Shown: positions 18,747 to 27,818, numbered from the stretch's first letter. The stretch is 64,000 nt of DNA from Phycisphaerales bacterium (GCA_020427395.1 JAGQON010000007.1:59964-123963); one strand, 5' to 3'. The notes: generated by a model from the letters alone, not told the origin. Made by a program: numbers and translations.

Positions 18747-19624
18747 GATGCGTCCTCCGGGCTCCACTCCGGCGGAGAACCATTCTGTACGCATTCTCTG
18801 AAGGTTGCGCAGTTCATCGAACGCCCAAGCCACTCGCCAAGCCGGTTGATGTCCGGATCAAGCTGTTCGTGCAGCCACGCAATGGACGACTCGCTGAGCT
18901 TGGGGCGTTCATTCATCGTCCAGCGCGATCGGATCTTTGCACGCATCGACTCTGGCAACACCGCACGACGCACGGTCTGGATCGCCCTGATCCGTAGCAC
19001 GCTCGTGAGCAGCGGGTTCATGCGCTGCCTCTGGGCGGACACATTCTTCGCATCATGCTCATGCCAGCGGATGCCCGATTCAAGCCCGAGGAACCGACCG
19101 ACGCGTTCGAACTCTGCCTGCGGATTGTCCATCAGACGCTCGAAGAAAACCGGCAGGATCCGGTCCTTCCCATACCGCTCGATGTACGGCCAGAGCTGCA
19201 TCGCGTACCTCGAGTAATCGACCAGTTCCTCGTGCTTTCGGATCGCATCGTCGATCGGGCAGTCCTGCGCAATCGCATGCTGCGACCATTCGTGGATGTA
19301 CTGCGAAACGATCCGGTCGATCGGGTCGCGCATCACATAGATCAGCTTGGCGTCCGGCAGGTGCTCGTGCAGGCGATCGGCACACCGCGGGTAGGTCGGC
19401 AGCTTGGTATAGTGCGTCGACGACTCGCCCTTGATATCATCCTTCGGCATCTCCGCGAACAATGAATCGTAATACCCCAGTCCCTTGGACCAGATGGGCT
19501 CGTCAGAGAAGAAGTTCGGCTCCTTGGGCTCGCTCATGGAGACGCCCGGAGCGCGAGCCAGCTGATCGTGCAGTGTGCTTGTCGCGCACTTCATGGCACC
19601 AATGATGACGAAGTCGGGCTTCAT
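18743..19624 (-). CDS. Sulfotransferase (first paralogue)
   Basis: 293 residues. PAPS-dependent sulfotransferase fold: the 5'-phosphosulfate loop FVIIGAMKCATSTL, KEPNFFSDE, and the 3'-phosphate-binding YVMRDPIDRIVSQY. It is the heparan-sulfate-type branch by motif wording. The P-loop differs from its paralogue at 21714-22604 (KCATS instead of KSGTT). The start at 19624 overlaps the upstream gene by ATGA; a much longer in-frame reading to 20380 runs through the neighbouring gene and was rejected. Expected role: O-sulfation of the polysaccharide in the cytoplasm. Confidence 0.88.
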   Translation of the reverse strand: MKPDFVIIGAMKCATSTLHDQLARAPGVSMSEPKEPNFFSDEPIWSKGLGYYDSLFAEMPKDDIKGESSTHYTKLPTYPRCADRLHEHLPDAKLIYVMRDPIDRIVSQYIHEWSQHAIAQDCPIDDAIRKHEELVDYSRYAMQLWPYIERYGKDRILPVFFERLMDNPQAEFERVGRFLGLESGIRWHEHDAKNVSAQRQRMNPLLTSVLRIRAIQTVRRAVLPESMRAKIRSRWTMNERPKLSESSIAWLHEQLDPDINRLGEWLGRSMNCATFRECVQNGSPPEWSPEDAS

Positions 19625-20583
19625 GCTCGATCCCCCATCGTGTGCTTCGGGGAGACCCAGATATCGCGCCATTCGTGCCGGACCGCACCGGATCGCCCGC
19701 GTAGGGAGCCGAGCAGGAATCCGATCAGCCACAGGATGTTGGCGGCCATGTGCCCCGGGAACCCGTAGAAACTCCGGAAGTAGTGCGAGCGGGCGTTGTA
19801 GAAATACATGGGACGGCGCTTGCGTTGCTGCGTTGCCTCTTTGACTGGCGATGAACCACCACGGAGATGCACGACGCGGGCCTCTGGCTGATAGGCGATG
19901 CCGAACCCCGCGCGGGTCGCCTTGCGGCAGTAAGCCATGTCCTCGAAGTACATGAAGTACGACTCGTCGAGCAGCCCGACCCGGTCGATGACCTCGCGCC
20001 GAATCGCCACGCACGCAAAGCTGACCCAGTCCAGGCCGGCTGCCCAGGCGTCCAGCTCGTGGGCCACAACATGGCCTTCGAGCAGACGACCGAGTGAACC
20101 GAGTTTGGAAGCGGATTGCAGTTCCGTGATCGGCGTGCGATAGCGGAAGGTCGAGATCTGGTGCGTGCCGTCGGGCCATTCGAGGCGAGGCCCGAGCAGG
20201 TGCACCTCGGGGTGCTGGCAAAGCGTAGTCATGAGCCGCTCGATCGCACCATCCCGAACGATCGTGTCCGAGTTGAGCAGCAGATAGACCCGAGCGTTGA
20301 TGCTCGTAATTCCCACATTGTTGCCGGCCGCGAAGCCCGCGTTGACTGGTGAGCGGACCACACGAGCCCAGCGGGCCCACCCGCGCTGTTCGATCGCGGC
20401 TTGGATCTGATCGGCGGAGTCGTCGCCGGAATGGTTATCCACGACGACGACCTGCTGGGCTGGGGCGTGGATCTGCCCTTCAAGTGATGCGAGGCAATCG
20501 ACAACCATGCCCGGCGTGCGGTAGTTGAGCACCACCACGCCGAGATCGACGGCGGTCGAGTCTGGACCTGCATGATCGCTCAT
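19621..20583 (-). CDS. Family 2 glycosyltransferase, rhamnosyltransferase-like
   Basis: 320 residues. LGVVVLNYRTPGMVVDCLAS, VVVDNHSGDDSADQI, GFAAGNNVGI and YLLLNSDTIV are the hallmarks of the WbbL/rhamnosyltransferase branch of GT2, as is FMYFEDMAYCRKATRAGF. Such enzymes often use dTDP-rhamnose, which would match the RmlC/RmlD-like genes at 25642-27020; that assignment is an inference. The ATG at 20583 overlaps the upstream stop. A short hydrophobic segment is near the C-terminus. Confidence 0.88.
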   Translation of the reverse strand: MSDHAGPDSTAVDLGVVVLNYRTPGMVVDCLASLEGQIHAPAQQVVVVDNHSGDDSADQIQAAIEQRGWARWARVVRSPVNAGFAAGNNVGITSINARVYLLLNSDTIVRDGAIERLMTTLCQHPEVHLLGPRLEWPDGTHQISTFRYRTPITELQSASKLGSLGRLLEGHVVAHELDAWAAGLDWVSFACVAIRREVIDRVGLLDESYFMYFEDMAYCRKATRAGFGIAYQPEARVVHLRGGSSPVKEATQQRKRRPMYFYNARSHYFRSFYGFPGHMAANILWLIGFLLGSLRGRSGAVRHEWRDIWVSPKHTMGDRA

Positions 20584-21686
20584 GACCGCGAACCCTGCTC
20601 CTTCATGCAGAGCCACTCGTAGAGGGCGGCCTCGAGCTTCTCGGCCGACTTGTCCCAGTCGAACTCCTGAGCGATCTCGTAGCTGCGGGCGCTCATGCGT
20701 TGCCACTCATCGTTGTTCAGGCGGAGCACCCGCGCGATCCGATCGGCCATCGCCTCGGCATCGCCGATCTCGACGAGGTATCCGTTCTCACCTTCCCGCA
20801 CAAAGTCGGCTGGGCCGCCGCACTTGGTCGAGACGATCGGGCAATGGCAGGCCATCGCCTCGATGCCGGGCATACCGAAGCCCTCGGACTTTGAGGGGAT
20901 AACCCAGCAGTCGGCCTGTTGATACAACTCCGGGATCTTGTCCTGCGACGGGTTCTGCACGAACTCGATGCAATCCGGAGGGGCCATGTGCGGCGGGATC
21001 AAGCGGGAACCAAACCCGAGCACCCGCAGATCCGGGAATTCGCGTTGCAGGATCCTGATCGCTTCGAAACCCGTCGGCGTGTCCTTGGCGGGGCCGTGCC
21101 CCATAAGCATCCCGATCGTTGGGCGGCTGGCTTTTGTTCGAGGTGCCGAGTCGAACTGGTCCCAGTCGACGCCGTTGGGCACATACGCGACACGAGCGTG
21201 CCCTATGTCTTCGACAATGCCCCTGAGCCAACTGGAGATCACGACGCATGGCCCACGAAGCCGGTAGGCCTCCAGCACGCGTTCCTCGTTGCCGTGGTAA
21301 GTCTCCAGCCCGCGGACATAGTGGACTTTGAGCCCCTTGCAGTCCGGCCACGCGTGGACCTGCGACCAGACCTGCCACCAGCTCGCGAAGGTGACATCCG
21401 CATCTGGAACGCGCGATGGATCAAGGCGGCGTGATGGCATCTGATTAAGCTTGACGGTGCTTTCACGCAGGTGGTGAGGAAAATGCTCGTCACCGATTCC
21501 CCTCTTAAGGCGATGCATGAATCGCTTGAGTCGCCACGGCTTTGGCCAGGGCAACGCAGGAGGGAGGAACGAGATCGTGACATCATGGCCGCGCCGTCCC
21601 ATCGCCTCGGCGATCAGTCGATTGGACTTGATCCCGCCGGAGAGCGTTGGTCTCCCCTCAACCCAGTTGAGTTTCAGCGGTTTCAA
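20580..21686 (-). CDS. Family 4 glycosyltransferase
   Basis: 368 residues, GT-B fold. An N-terminal glycine-rich opening (TLSGGIKSNRLIAEAMGRRG), VAYVPNGVDWDQF, and the EX7E motif in SEGFGMPGIEAMACHCPIV identify a retaining GT4. The start is TTG at 21686 with GAGAGGA about eight bases before it; no ATG is in frame nearby. It follows the second sulfotransferase by 27 bases and overlaps the next gene by ATGA. Confidence 0.89.
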   Translation of the reverse strand: MKPLKLNWVEGRPTLSGGIKSNRLIAEAMGRRGHDVTISFLPPALPWPKPWRLKRFMHRLKRGIGDEHFPHHLRESTVKLNQMPSRRLDPSRVPDADVTFASWWQVWSQVHAWPDCKGLKVHYVRGLETYHGNEERVLEAYRLRGPCVVISSWLRGIVEDIGHARVAYVPNGVDWDQFDSAPRTKASRPTIGMLMGHGPAKDTPTGFEAIRILQREFPDLRVLGFGSRLIPPHMAPPDCIEFVQNPSQDKIPELYQQADCWVIPSKSEGFGMPGIEAMACHCPIVSTKCGGPADFVREGENGYLVEIGDAEAMADRIARVLRLNNDEWQRMSARSYEIAQEFDWDKSAEKLEAALYEWLCMKEQGSRS

Positions 21687-21713
21687 GCGAGCATTCCTCT
21701 CTTACACGCGGCC

Positions 21714-22604
21714 CTAAGCACTGTCGCCAGCCCAGTTGGACAACGATCGCCCCATGTATCCCTCGAGCCATGAGACAGCGTCCCGATAATGATCGACCAA
21801 GTATGCCCGGTCTTCATCACTCATCGGGTCCGGCTCGGCCTGCTGTACAGCCCTCTTGCCAAGCGGGGACTGAAAAAACGCCTGCACGGCCCCCTTGCGG
21901 AGCTTCTCGGGGACCAGTTCCTTGGCCGCTTCCACTCCGGGAATTTGCTTTATCCGGTTCACCATACGGTTCTTGGCCTTGGTCTCGAAGTGATCCGCAG
22001 ACGCGTTCGATTGCTTTGCGTCAAACTCCAATAGCGGCCCGGGATCAACGCCGAGGAATAACGCAAGATCACGGATCATCACAGCACGATCGGAGACATA
22101 GTCCTCAAACAAATACACACGGAGCTGCTCACGCGGGAAGTATTCAAGTATTCGCGAGATCTGGAGCTTGTAATCGCCCATATCGATCAATGGCCGATAT
22201 GAGCGGATCGCCTCTGAGAACTGCCGGGGCACATCTAGATCACCTCCCCATCGATCCTGGTTCTTGAGCTTCTGGAGCCAGCCCGAATACGCCCGTTCGA
22301 CGGGATCTCGAACGATGTAGACCATCTTGAGCTCAGGATATGCCTGAGCCAGCCGGGGGGCGGTGTGGGGCATGGCCGGGTAGTCGGTGTAATGCGGCGA
22401 GGCCTCGCCCTTGATCTGATCTGGCTTCGCCGAGTCGTAGAGGGACTCATACCACGCAAGCCCACGGGCGTAGTTCTCGTCACGACAGAAGAACTCGGGC
22501 TCCTTGGGATCGGTGATGAAGATCCCCTGGTGCCGAGCGAGGTCGTTGGCAAGGGATGTTGTTCCGCTCTTGGCGGCGCCGATGATCATGAAATCGGGTG
22601 ACAT
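21714..22604 (-). CDS. Sulfotransferase (second paralogue)
   Basis: 296 residues. A canonical PAPS loop FMIIGAAKSGTTSL, then KEPEFFCRDE and YIVRDPVERAYSGW, which bind the 3'-phosphate. Clearly related to the sulfotransferase at 18743-19624, with the same KGEASPHYT/KGESSTHYT segment, but too different to be a recent copy. Starts 7 bases after the flippase stop. Two sulfotransferases imply two sulfation positions, or two acceptors, on the product. Confidence 0.89.
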   Translation of the reverse strand: MSPDFMIIGAAKSGTTSLANDLARHQGIFITDPKEPEFFCRDENYARGLAWYESLYDSAKPDQIKGEASPHYTDYPAMPHTAPRLAQAYPELKMVYIVRDPVERAYSGWLQKLKNQDRWGGDLDVPRQFSEAIRSYRPLIDMGDYKLQISRILEYFPREQLRVYLFEDYVSDRAVMIRDLALFLGVDPGPLLEFDAKQSNASADHFETKAKNRMVNRIKQIPGVEAAKELVPEKLRKGAVQAFFQSPLGKRAVQQAEPDPMSDEDRAYLVDHYRDAVSWLEGYMGRSLSNWAGDSA

Positions 22605-22610
22605 GCGTGT

Positions 22611-23987
22611 TCACCACCTTCCGTAGAACCAGGCCGTCAGCACGATCCACACCAGCAGTAGGATCAGCAGCACTCGATCAAGGCGTACGGCCTGCTTGCC
22701 TAGCGCAGTGGAGACCATGAGTCTCTGTAGACAGTAGGACACCGCCTCCGAAACAGCGAGCCCGGCACAGAAGCCATCCAGACCCCACTCTTTCGCCAGC
22801 AAGATGCCTCCCACGAAGTACGCAATAGTCTTTCCAAGCTGGATGAACATCGCTCGCTTCGACTTACCCACCGCCAGCAGGATGCCGGCCTGAGAGGAAC
22901 GTAGGATCGCGAAAAACCCGCCGACCCCGAGGATTGAGGTGATGGTCCCCGCGTCCTGATACCGCGGGTCATACATGACCGAGATGATCCAAGGTCCCAA
23001 TGCGATCAGAAAGAGTGGGAAGAGATATACGGGAAACGATATCTTTGCAAACCGAGTGATCAGAGCACTGAGTTTCTCGGGGTCTCTGCGGTTGTGCAAC
23101 TCGGCGTAAGCCGGGAAGAGTACTTTGGATGAGAGCTGCTTCATGATCTGCACAGGGATCATGACCAAGCCGATCGCGAGGCTGTAGTAGCCCAAGTCGC
23201 TGATATCGAAGAGTGTCGGGAGCAGGAAACGATCACCGCTCTGTGCGATGAAGGTCAGTATCGAGGTGATAAAGATCCACTTGCCGAACCCGAAGAGTTC
23301 GCCCACACACTCGCGGTCCCACCGAAGGCGGTGTGGGTGCGTATTGATCGTGATGTGGGCGAGAGAGACAAGCATCAAGGCGTTCACAAGACCGCCCGCT
23401 GCGAGTGCCCAGACCGTCGGTGAGATCATGGCCCACGCGACCATGGTCACGATCCCGAGGAAGCGTGAGACTAACTCAAGCTTTGTCAGCAGCCCGAGCT
23501 GTAGTTTCCGATTCAGCGTGGCATAACCCGTGGTCTGGAATCCACGGATAGCAGAAGTCATCCCGAGCAGACACAACAGAGGAAAAAGTACGGGTGCTTC
23601 GTAAAAGGTCGAAATCGGGTAAGCGAGGATACACGCGATTATGGCGAGCACAAAGCCACGGATAATCTGCATCGTCCATGCGGTATTGAGAAAGTTCTCG
23701 TCGTCACCGCGTTTGCTCTGGATGATCGATGGGCGGATTCCGATATCGCTGAACATCTCCAGGCCGGCCATATAGACCGCAGCCAGCGACATGTAACCAA
23801 AAGCCTCGGGGAAAAGCAGGCGTGTGAGGACGAGATTCGAGCCGAGCCGCAGCACCTGCTGCATGCCAAAGCCGGCCAGAGTCCAGCTTGAGCTCCTGAT
23901 CGATCTCGCGCGTAGCCCATCTCCACGAATTTGATTCAGTACACGCTGGACAGGCTGGGCTCTCATGCTGCTGCTTGTACTCACCAA
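22611..23987 (-). CDS. wzx: Wzx-like polysaccharide flippase
   Basis: 458-residue polytopic membrane protein of the MOP/oligosaccharide flippase family, with about 12 or more hydrophobic segments beginning SWTLAGFGMQQVLRLGSNLV and a typical RLLFPEAFGYMSLAAVY. It would move the lipid-linked repeat unit across the cytoplasmic membrane for Wzy polymerisation. Candidate starts are TTG 23987, GTG 23984 and ATG 23966; none has a clear ribosome site. First gene of the long minus-strand run; the divergent gap 23988-24193 should hold its promoter. Confidence 0.87.
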   Translation of the reverse strand: MVSTSSSMRAQPVQRVLNQIRGDGLRARSIRSSSWTLAGFGMQQVLRLGSNLVLTRLLFPEAFGYMSLAAVYMAGLEMFSDIGIRPSIIQSKRGDDENFLNTAWTMQIIRGFVLAIIACILAYPISTFYEAPVLFPLLCLLGMTSAIRGFQTTGYATLNRKLQLGLLTKLELVSRFLGIVTMVAWAMISPTVWALAAGGLVNALMLVSLAHITINTHPHRLRWDRECVGELFGFGKWIFITSILTFIAQSGDRFLLPTLFDISDLGYYSLAIGLVMIPVQIMKQLSSKVLFPAYAELHNRRDPEKLSALITRFAKISFPVYLFPLFLIALGPWIISVMYDPRYQDAGTITSILGVGGFFAILRSSQAGILLAVGKSKRAMFIQLGKTIAYFVGGILLAKEWGLDGFCAGLAVSEAVSYCLQRLMVSTALGKQAVRLDRVLLILLLVWIVLTAWFYGRW

Positions 23988-24193
23988 CTTGGAGGAGCCG
24001 CTCAGAGGCCGGCCACCATCTACGCATGCCGACCTAAATGGCGTTCGTGATCGTACGACTGTTCTCTGAAATAAGCCGAACGGACCTCAAAGTACATCGA
24101 CGCTCCGAACCACCCGTATTCAAGGTTTATCGCCACATTCTTCGCTGAAATCCAATACCCGGGTAACGCCCGAACCGATGTTGTGAAGAGTCT

Positions 24194-25609
24194 TTGATTT
24201 CCCCGTACGAAAGCCAAGATCGGATGCTCAACGACCTCATCGTCCCCATTTTGCTTGGCTATCTGGTCGTGGGCATCTTGCTCGTTGGTATCTTCCGTGG
24301 TATCCCCGGTGTGATGCTCACCGTGATCATTGGCTGGCTCTTTCTGCCCCCAGGCCAGGGAATCAACCTGCCCGGGCTCCCGATGTACACCAAGGAGTAC
24401 GCGGTCTCATATGCCTTATTGCTCGGCATCGCACTGACCGACACCTCCCGCCTGATGCTGTATCGTCCATCCCTGCTCGATGTGCCGGTGCTCCTCTGGA
24501 TCATCACGCCATTCTTTTCATCGGTGACCAACGGCCTTGGTGCCTACGACGGTCTCTCAAGCGTGTATTCCCAGATGTTCGTGTATGGAACACCGTACTT
24601 CATCGGACGCCTTTACATCCGCACCCCGAACGACATCCGCGAGGTCGCCAAGTGGTTTGTGATCGCTGGCCTGATCGCGACCCCGTTCGTGCTCTGGGAG
24701 TCCCGAATGAGCCCGCAGCTCAATATGGATATCTACGGGTATCGCGTATCGGGATTCCAGGCTGCCAAACGTCTCGGAGGCTACCGCCCCATGCTCTTCA
24801 TGCGGCACGGGCTGGAAGTCGGGCTCTGGATGTCGACTTGTGCGATCGTGGCGATCTGGTTTCTGTTGACCAACCACCGAACCATCCGCGTGCTTAAACA
24901 CGCCTTGACCGCTCCCTCAATCCTAGTGATAATCGCGACCCTGATGTGCCGATCGCTCGGGGCACTCGTACTCCTGTTTGGTTGTACGGGCGCTGCCGCA
25001 TTTACACGAACAACGGGACTTCGGATTGCCCTGATCGCGCTGGTCCTGACCCCTTCGCTTTACCTGAGCGTCCGCCTTTCCAATTTTTGGTCACCGGGCG
25101 ACCTGACCGCGATCGTCGCCTCTTTCGATGCCCAGCGAGCAGATTCACTTGAAGCACGCCTGAATCAGGAACTCTTCATCTCAGAGCACGCCCTCAAAAA
25201 GCCTTTGTTCGGCTGGGGGGGGTATGACCGTTATCGACCGATTAATGATGACGGACTGGTTGAACCCGTCGACGGCTGGACGAGCATCACCTTGGGCAAG
25301 AACGGGCTGCTCGGGCTGACCTCGCTGCAGTGTCTTACCACACTGCCAGCGCTCGTCTTGCTTCTTCGACTCAAGCGTGAAAGCCTGACCGATCCCGTCT
25401 GGGCGCCGTGCATCGGTGTGCTCCTGGCTTGTTCTATCTTTGCGCTCGATATTCTCTTCAATGCCTTTCCTACCCCTCTTCACCTTCTCGGCATCGGTGC
25501 ATTAGCGAGTACGGCCATCTATACGCCGCGCTGGCAGCAGATCATCCGTGCCCATACACTCAAGCAACCTGCCAGTCCTAAGACGGACCCGGGGGACTCC
25601 CGGTTCTAA
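24194..25609 (+). CDS. Wzy/O-antigen-ligase-like membrane protein
   Basis: 471 residues with about ten hydrophobic segments. A soluble loop near the end contains LFGWGGYDRYR and GWTSITLGKNGLLGL, resembling the WaaL/Wzy PF04932-type loop, and a short hydrophilic C-terminus follows. This is the best candidate for the polymerase of the neighbouring Wzx-dependent pathway. The start may be TTG 24194 or ATG 24224. It is divergent from wzx and followed 32 bases later by the rmlC-like gene. A polymerase and a ligase cannot be told apart from sequence alone. Confidence 0.8.
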   Translation: MISPYESQDRMLNDLIVPILLGYLVVGILLVGIFRGIPGVMLTVIIGWLFLPPGQGINLPGLPMYTKEYAVSYALLLGIALTDTSRLMLYRPSLLDVPVLLWIITPFFSSVTNGLGAYDGLSSVYSQMFVYGTPYFIGRLYIRTPNDIREVAKWFVIAGLIATPFVLWESRMSPQLNMDIYGYRVSGFQAAKRLGGYRPMLFMRHGLEVGLWMSTCAIVAIWFLLTNHRTIRVLKHALTAPSILVIIATLMCRSLGALVLLFGCTGAAAFTRTTGLRIALIALVLTPSLYLSVRLSNFWSPGDLTAIVASFDAQRADSLEARLNQELFISEHALKKPLFGWGGYDRYRPINDDGLVEPVDGWTSITLGKNGLLGLTSLQCLTTLPALVLLLRLKRESLTDPVWAPCIGVLLACSIFALDILFNAFPTPLHLLGIGALASTAIYTPRWQQIIRAHTLKQPASPKTDPGDSRF

Positions 25610-25641
25610 GCCGACCAAACTGCCGCGAGACTCAACACACC

Positions 25642-26136
25642 ATGAACACCACCACCCCCCCAACCTTCAGCGGCTCGCTGCCCGACGCGCACGCGAAAGC
25701 ACTCGAGACTCGTACACCTCAGTTCGTCCCAACCTCCCACTTCACTGACGACCGTGGCTGGTCGCTGATGAACCAGATGCAGGGTGTGATGAGCGACCAG
25801 GGGCAGATCAACTTCTCGGTGCAGTACCCCGGGGTCATCAAGGCGTGGCACCGGCACACGCTGCAGACCGACTTCTGGATGGCCCTCGTCGGGCACCTCA
25901 AGGTCGGCGTGTATGACCAGGACAGCAACACCGCATGGTCGATCGTCATTGGCGAGAAGCGACCCGGGACCGTGATCATCCCCCCGCCGCTCTGGCACGG
26001 GGCCGCGACGGTGGGCAACACCCCCGCGGGGCTGCTGTACTATGTCACCCACAGCTACAACCCGGCCAAGCCCGACGAGGAGCGTGCCAGCCATGACGCC
26101 TTCCCCGGCTTCCCCTGGCATGTCGAGCACAAATGA
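25642..26136 (+). CDS. RmlC-like dTDP-4-keto-sugar 3,5-epimerase
   Basis: 164-residue cupin. The core WHRHTLQTDFWMALVGHLKV and YDQDSNTAWSIVIGE, then IIPPPLWHGAATVG, follow the RmlC pattern of an active-site His and a conserved beta barrel. The sequence is shorter and less typical than well-studied RmlC, so a related sugar epimerase or isomerase is possible. The stop overlaps the rmlD-like start (ATGA), which favours a dTDP-rhamnose role. Confidence 0.75.
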   Translation: MNTTTPPTFSGSLPDAHAKALETRTPQFVPTSHFTDDRGWSLMNQMQGVMSDQGQINFSVQYPGVIKAWHRHTLQTDFWMALVGHLKVGVYDQDSNTAWSIVIGEKRPGTVIIPPPLWHGAATVGNTPAGLLYYVTHSYNPAKPDEERASHDAFPGFPWHVEHK

Positions 26137-27020
26137 GCGATCAAGCATGGCAGCGTGTACTCGAGCCCCGCACCAGACCCGAACGGGTGCTGGTGCTCGG
26201 CCAGAGCGGCATGGTCGGGCGTGCGTGGTGCGAGCTGCTTGGGTCCGAGTCGATCGAGCATGAGGCGCTCGCTCGCCCGGAGTTCGATCTCAGTGACCCT
26301 GAGTCGATCAATCGTGCTCTCGATAATCGGTACGACCTTGTGGTGAACGCGGCCGCGTGGACCGATGTGGACGGCGCAGAATCAGATGAGCAGGGTGCGA
26401 ATCGAGCCAACGCCCACGCCGTCGAGCAGATCGCGCGGCGCTGCGCCGATTTTGGCCTGTTTCTGATCACCTACTCGACTGATTATATCTTTGGCGGCAG
26501 CGCCTCATCGCCATACCCGATCGACGCTCCGATCGAGCCGCTCAATGCCTATGGGCGATCCAAAGCACTAGGCGAGTCGATGCTCCGGGCGGTCAGCGAT
26601 CATCACCTGCTGATCCGTACGAGCTGGGTACACGCTCCCTGGGGCAAAAACTTTGTACTCACGATGCGATCACTGATGCAGTCGCGTGACCAGCTCAGTG
26701 TCGTCGATGACCAGCGGGGACGCCCGAGCAATGCTGGCTCACTGGCGAGCGGATCGCTTGATCTGTACTTGGCGGGGGCCGCCGGCACCTGGCACCTGAC
26801 TGATGCGGGCGAATGCAGCTGGCACGGACTGGCGTGCGAAATCAGAGAGCAGCTGGGTCGCTCGTGCGAGATCAACCCGTGCACCAGCGAAGCGTTCCCT
26901 CGACCTGCCAAGCGCCCGGCGTATTCAACGCTCGACATCGGCCCGACGGAGCAACTGATCGGCCCACTCCCCAAGTGGGAGCTGGGCGTCCGGCAGTCGC
27001 TCGGTCATTCGTTTGGATAA
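26133..27020 (+). CDS. rmlD: dTDP-4-dehydrorhamnose reductase (RmlD)
   Basis: Reduces dTDP-4-dehydrorhamnose to dTDP-L-rhamnose with NAD(P)H. 295 residues, SDR fold: VLVLGQSGMVG binds the cofactor, NAAAWTDVDGAE and STDYIFGG are RmlD signatures, and the catalytic YGRSK carries Tyr and Lys. ATGA overlap with the rmlC-like gene. RmlA and RmlB, needed to make the substrate, are not in the window. Confidence 0.88.
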   Translation: MSDQAWQRVLEPRTRPERVLVLGQSGMVGRAWCELLGSESIEHEALARPEFDLSDPESINRALDNRYDLVVNAAAWTDVDGAESDEQGANRANAHAVEQIARRCADFGLFLITYSTDYIFGGSASSPYPIDAPIEPLNAYGRSKALGESMLRAVSDHHLLIRTSWVHAPWGKNFVLTMRSLMQSRDQLSVVDDQRGRPSNAGSLASGSLDLYLAGAAGTWHLTDAGECSWHGLACEIREQLGRSCEINPCTSEAFPRPAKRPAYSTLDIGPTEQLIGPLPKWELGVRQSLGHSFG

Positions 27021-27049
27021 AAAAAGCGGCCGACATGTGTCGGCCGCTT
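27019..27049 (-). terminator. Terminator of the sorting-signal gene pair
   Basis: A 12-base stem, AAGCGGCCGACA with its complement, has a T run on the minus-strand side (the A run at 27019-27025), 28 bases beyond the stop of the minus-strand gene. It could also stop the convergent rml transcript. Confidence 0.8.
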
Positions 27050-27076
27050 GCTTGGTATCCGATGGAGATCCTGGGA

Positions 27077-27781
27077 TCAGGAGCGACGGAGACGCTTGAC
27101 ACCCGCGAGACCACCGAGGGTCAGCAGGCCAGCGAGTGCGGCTGTGGGCAGTGGCACGATAAAGAGCTGGTCTTGGGTGTTTGAGTTGAGCATCGCGACG
27201 AGGCCTGAAACGGTCGCGCTGGGATCGTTGGCGATCTCATTCTGAAGTGCGAGCATTTCGGTGGCGACCGAGCCGTTGCCGGTCACGACCGCGTCATCAA
27301 GAACAACCTTCCAGAGCTGGCCCTGGATGGCGGCGAGCTGCGTGTTGGTTGCCGAGGCAGCCGACAGATCGCTGTTGATCCAGCCCAGACGGATCGCGGC
27401 AGCGACCACAGCATTGACCTCGGCTTCGTCAGCCATGTCGTACTGCGCGCCACCGTTACCGGGAGCGGGGTTGGGTGAGTTGTGAATATCGGCGACATCA
27501 TACGAACGCGAGCCACCGAGCGTGTTCTGGAGCTCGATGCAGAAGGTCGAGAACGACCCACCCGAGAACTGACCTCCGCCGCGCTGTCCACCAACATCCG
27601 TGTACACGAAGTTGTTGTGACCCGCGTCGAAGTCGAAGTTGATGAACCCGCCGGTGCCGGTGTTATTGATGTGCACACCGTCAATGACACCGGTCAGGCC
27701 GGTGTGCTCGGCGTCAAAGCCCGCGAGGGCGGTGCCGCTAAGCATGGCAAGCGAGGCGCAGATGATCGTCGATTTCTTCAT
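27077..27781 (-). CDS. Secreted protein with VPLPT-type C-terminal sorting signal (copy 2)
   Basis: 234 residues. An N-terminal signal peptide ends GTALAG. The mature part has no recognised enzyme motif, one FCIEL cysteine segment, and a region LAAIQGQLWKVVLDDAVV. The C-terminus is tripartite: a VPLPT motif, a hydrophobic Ala/Leu/Gly stretch, then the basic tail KRLRRS. This is the layout of PEP-CTERM/VPLPA-CTERM proteins processed by exosortase, which is encoded at 37743-38630. It has GGGAGGG upstream. It is a paralogue of the gene 37 bases upstream. Confidence 0.85.
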   Translation of the reverse strand: MKKSTIICASLAMLSGTALAGFDAEHTGLTGVIDGVHINNTGTGGFINFDFDAGHNNFVYTDVGGQRGGGQFSGGSFSTFCIELQNTLGGSRSYDVADIHNSPNPAPGNGGAQYDMADEAEVNAVVAAAIRLGWINSDLSAASATNTQLAAIQGQLWKVVLDDAVVTGNGSVATEMLALQNEIANDPSATVSGLVAMLNSNTQDQLFIVPLPTAALAGLLTLGGLAGVKRLRRS

Positions 27782-27818
27782 TTCTCACCCTCCCAGGAAA
27801 GAACCTTGATGTGTCGTA

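Noticed and set aside
18743..20380. 545-codon reading for the first sulfotransferase
   Set aside because: The extra N-terminal part is the neighbouring transferase gene in another frame. The ATG at 19624 with ATGA overlap is the real start.
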